From contig JACJJM010000003.1 of NCBI GenBank assembly GCA_016900015.1, positions 1 through 64,000 on the forward strand: a stretch of DNA of 64,000 bases, read 5' to 3'. This DNA is from Phocaeicola coprophilus. GTDB taxonomy: Bacteria > Bacteroidota > Bacteroidia > Bacteroidales > Bacteroidaceae. The position numbers and the translations under genes are program-made. Below, one piece after another: positions 61,616-64,000 of this stretch. Below the pieces are notes generated by a model that had not been told where the DNA came from, searched no databases, and worked only from the letters and a program-made list of their open reading frames with translations. How positions within the stretch are numbered: the first letter of the stretch is position 1; each line of letters opens with the position of its first letter.

Positions 61616-63067
61616 ATGGATTCACTCAAGGACAAGACCGCCAAAGGACTCTTCTGGAACGGCTTCAGCAACATCCTGCAACAGGTCGTAAGCCTCGGCT
61701 TCGGCATCGTGCTGGCCCGCATGCTGTCCTCCCACGACTATGGGCTGTTCAGCATGTTGCTCATCTTCACCTCGCTGGCCAATCTGCTTCAGGACAGCGG
61801 TTTCACAACGGCACTCATCAACAAGAAGGATGCCTCGGACGACGACTACAACGCCGTGTTCTGGTTCAGCCTCACGATGGGAGGAGGACTCTACGTGCTC
61901 TTCTTCCTGGCAGCTCCATGGATAGCCGATTTCTACGGCGCACCGGAACTGACTGCGGGCGCACGGGTGCTCTTCCTCTGGTTTCTCTTCATCTGCACGG
62001 GGACGGTGCACAACGCCATCCTCATCAAGCGGCTGATGATGAAGGAAAAGACACGTGCCGACCTGACGGCCTTCATCGTGTCATGTGTCGTGGCTGTGAC
62101 AATGGCTTTCTGCGGCATGGCCTACTGGAGCCTCATCGTGCAGATGGTCGTGCAGGGCGCTGTAAGCACGGCCTTGCGCTGGTATTACTCTCCGTGGCGG
62201 CCTTCACTCCGGTTCCCGAAAGCTCCGCTGCGGCGCATGTTTCCCTTCAGCATCAAACTGCTGGTCACAGGGCTGTTCAATGTCGTCAATGACAACATCT
62301 TCACCCTCATCCTCGGCATACGCTACTCGAAGTCACAGGCCGGATACTATTCGCAGGGACGCAAGTGGAGCTATATGGCCTACTCCAGCCTGTGGGGCAT
62401 GGTGTCAAACGTGTCACAATCCGTGCTGGCCCAAGTGGCCGACACGCCCGGACGGCAACGTGACGTCTTCCACAAACTGGCGGGATTCATGGCCTTCGTC
62501 GTCTGCCCCTGCATGCTCGGACTGGCCTTCGTCGCTCCCGAACTGACCACCATCACCGTGACTGACAAGTGGGCAGACAGCGTACCCTATATGCAGCTCT
62601 TCTGCCTCTGGGGCATCATCGCCCCACTGAACAACCTCTGCACGAACACGTTGCTGAGCCGCGGGAAGTCCGGTGTCTACATGTATGGCACGGTCGCTCT
62701 CGACGTGGTGCAACTGGCCGTCATCTACCTGTCCGCCCCCCTGGGCATCTATCAGATGGTGGTCAACTACATTGTGGTCTGCCTCTGCTGGTTCTTCGTG
62801 TGGTTCTTCTTCATCCGGCGATGCATCCCTGTCAGTCTCATGCGGTTGCTCCTGCACGACATCCTGCCCTACGCTGCCCTCACACTGGCTGCCATCGCCG
62901 TCGTACACTTTGCCGTCTCTCCGCTGGAGAATGTCTACCTGCGCTTCGTCTGCAAGATAATCCTTGTCGCCATCCTCTATGCCGGCACGCTCTACGTCCT
63001 GCGCTCGACCCTGCTCAGGGAGACACTCGACTACTTGAAACGCATGATACACAAACAGAAAACATGA
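61616..63067 (+). CDS. Wzx-type polysaccharide flippase (MOP superfamily)
   Basis: A 483-residue integral membrane protein with about 12-14 helices (for example GLFWNGFSNILQQVVSLGFG near the start). Family segments include SSHDYGLFSMLLIFTSLANL and SQAGYYSQGRKWSYMAYSSL. It should flip lipid-linked oligosaccharide units to the periplasmic face for LPS or capsule assembly. It overlaps the next gene by ATGA and is four bases from the previous one, making a coupled operon. Confidence 0.92.
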   Translation: MDSLKDKTAKGLFWNGFSNILQQVVSLGFGIVLARMLSSHDYGLFSMLLIFTSLANLLQDSGFTTALINKKDASDDDYNAVFWFSLTMGGGLYVLFFLAAPWIADFYGAPELTAGARVLFLWFLFICTGTVHNAILIKRLMMKEKTRADLTAFIVSCVVAVTMAFCGMAYWSLIVQMVVQGAVSTALRWYYSPWRPSLRFPKAPLRRMFPFSIKLLVTGLFNVVNDNIFTLILGIRYSKSQAGYYSQGRKWSYMAYSSLWGMVSNVSQSVLAQVADTPGRQRDVFHKLAGFMAFVVCPCMLGLAFVAPELTTITVTDKWADSVPYMQLFCLWGIIAPLNNLCTNTLLSRGKSGVYMYGTVALDVVQLAVIYLSAPLGIYQMVVNYIVVCLCWFFVWFFFIRRCIPVSLMRLLLHDILPYAALTLAAIAVVHFAVSPLENVYLRFVCKIILVAILYAGTLYVLRSTLLRETLDYLKRMIHKQKT

Positions 63068-63921
63068 CACACCCTCATCGCTCACACCCGACTCTTACAC
63101 TCATCCCCGTCGGCGGACTGGCCAACCGGATGCGTGCCATCGTCTCCGCCGCGGCCCTGACCGGAGAGACCGGACACACGCTCCACGTCGTGTGGTTCAA
63201 GGATGCCGGACTAAACTGCCGTTTCGATGAACTATTCTGCTCCATCGGACGCACGGACATCCGCCTGCACGAAGCCACCTTCGCCGACTTCCTCCTCCAC
63301 GACCGTCCGCGACGCAAAAACCTGTGGCTGCCCGGCCTGTTCCAACATGCGGCCTTCGACGCCCGCCTCTACGAACAAGCTCCGGAGCTTGCCCCCGGAA
63401 GTCCATTCGACGCCGGACAATGGCTCGCGGGACATAGCCGGGCCTACATCGCCACTTGCTATCCATTCCACCCGTCGCCCACATCGCTCTACGCCGCGCT
63501 GTTCCGCCCCGTCGAAGCTATCGAACGGCAAGTCCGGACCTACACCGAACGCTTCTCCGCGCACACCGTCGGCATACATATCCGGCGCACGGACAACGCC
63601 ATGTCCATCGCCCACAGCCCGCTCTCCCTCTTCATCCAAGCGATGGAACGGGAGCTTGAAGCCCACCCCGACACGACCTTCTTCGTCGCATCCGATTCCG
63701 AGGCCGACAAGCACACCCTGCGTACCCACTTCGGCCCACGCATCCTGACTTCATCCGCTCCAGCCGACCGAAACAGCAAGGCAGGCATGCAGCAAGGAGC
63801 CGTCGACCTCTTCACCCTGAGCCGCACCGGCAAAATCTTCGGCTCGTGCTACAGCTCCTTCTCCGAAGTGGCCGCCATGCTCCGCTCCATCCCCTATCAC
63901 CGCATACAACAAGGACTATGA
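63064..63921 (+). CDS. Fucosyltransferase-like glycosyltransferase
   Basis: A 285-residue protein with a P-loop-like start: LTLIPVGGLANRMRAIVSAA (GG-LANRM is typical of GT11/GT23 fucosyltransferases) and the motif GIHIRRTDNAM (HxRRxD), followed by FFVASDSEADKHTL. These are the hallmarks of alpha-fucosyltransferases using GDP-fucose; the sugar is inferred, not proven. The ATG at 63064 overlaps the flippase stop and the longer frame from 62569 is rejected as an out-of-frame shadow of the flippase. The next gene overlaps its stop. Confidence 0.85.
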   Translation: MTHPHRSHPTLTLIPVGGLANRMRAIVSAAALTGETGHTLHVVWFKDAGLNCRFDELFCSIGRTDIRLHEATFADFLLHDRPRRKNLWLPGLFQHAAFDARLYEQAPELAPGSPFDAGQWLAGHSRAYIATCYPFHPSPTSLYAALFRPVEAIERQVRTYTERFSAHTVGIHIRRTDNAMSIAHSPLSLFIQAMERELEAHPDTTFFVASDSEADKHTLRTHFGPRILTSSAPADRNSKAGMQQGAVDLFTLSRTGKIFGSCYSSFSEVAAMLRSIPYHRIQQGL

Positions 63922-64000
63922 GAATCACCGTCTTCCCACACCTGACGCCGCTCCCCGGCACACGCCCCAACCCCTACATCCACGACCTCGTGCAGGCTCT
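63918..64000 (+). CDS. Partial glycosyltransferase-like gene, cut by the window end
   Basis: The ATG at 63918 overlaps the stop of the fucosyltransferase-like gene by ATGA and the frame stays open to base 64000, coding for MRITVFPHLTPLPGTRPNPY and then IHDLVQA. A Pro-rich N-terminus with a short strand is common at the start of GT-B glycosyltransferases. Only 27 residues are seen; the call rests on context. Confidence 0.6.
   Translation, partial: MRITVFPHLTPLPGTRPNPYIHDLVQA

Noticed and set aside
1-64000. CRISPR arrays, tRNA or rRNA genes, complete insertion sequences
   Set aside because: None was seen; the tandem arrays lack unique spacers of constant length between identical repeats, and no transposase frame was found.

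Overview
The window looks like a chromosomal segment of a gut-type Bacteroidales bacterium (Bacteroides, Phocaeicola or Prevotella relatives). Three things point there: two SusC/SusD outer-membrane pairs with DUF4843 and PKD-like lipoproteins; families that are mostly Bacteroidetes-specific (DUF4296, DUF4301, HU-HIG); and about fifteen exact matches to the phylum's unusual -7 promoter box TAnnTTTG just upstream of genes, two of them with a -33 element 21 bases away. Most of the window is GC-rich, but one block (about 19,600-25,800) is clearly AT-richer. The species cannot be fixed from the sequence alone.

Layout. 1-2.3 kb: a short DprA/SLOG-like gene, an Hsp20 chaperone and a DUF2004-like gene. 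2.3-8.2 kb (minus strand): the operon ileS, a TraR/DksA-like gene, lspA, a DUF4296 lipoprotein and a small unknown gene. 8.6-12 kb: mutY, then HU, a 29-residue basic protein and rng. 12.2-13.7 kb: a lipoprotein plus an ATP-grasp enzyme resembling the YgiB/YgiC pair. 13.8-16.4 kb (minus): a histidine kinase and a sigma-54-type response regulator. 16.55-17.16 kb: fifteen copies of a 41-bp unit that can fold into two hairpins. 17.3-25.8 kb: an orphan FecR anti-sigma gene, a SusC with an STN signalling domain, SusD, and DUF4843 and PKD-like lipoproteins. 26.2-29.1 kb: a GNAT, an AlkD-like protein and DUF4301. 29.2-32.4 kb: a RelA-type (p)ppGpp synthetase, a nitroreductase and DUF1573. 32.9-35.9 kb: an EamA protein coupled to a two-component system, then a frameshifted isoprenylcysteine methyltransferase. 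36-40.7 kb: fused NfnAB-type oxidoreductase, a small unknown and a YgiQ-type radical SAM protein. 40.8-44.1 kb (minus): mfd. 44.6-49.3 kb (minus): a second SusC/SusD pair. 49.8-51.7 kb: an HU-HIG protein and a FucO-type dehydrogenase. 51.8-56.8 kb: an operon of a polyprenol-phosphate glycosyltransferase, dihydroorotase, a stand-alone MetH activation domain, a metallophosphoesterase and PlsC. 56.9-58.1 kb (minus): a secreted alpha/beta hydrolase. 58.3-60.8 kb: metG and DUF3783. 60.8 kb to the end: the start of a surface-glycan cluster (glycosyltransferases and a flippase) that runs off the window.

How the genes work together. Most of the window is housekeeping: translation, repair, the stringent response and lipid synthesis. 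The accessory parts concern the cell surface: two TonB-dependent uptake systems, one with a trans-envelope FecR switch but no adjacent sigma factor, and the glycan cluster. The most unusual signals lie in intergenic DNA: the 41-bp array, whose stems change on both arms together; a 24-bp array of 16-bp palindromes upstream of mfd; and a 21-bp triplicate upstream of the HU-HIG gene. All statements rest on reading the sequence; no database search was run.
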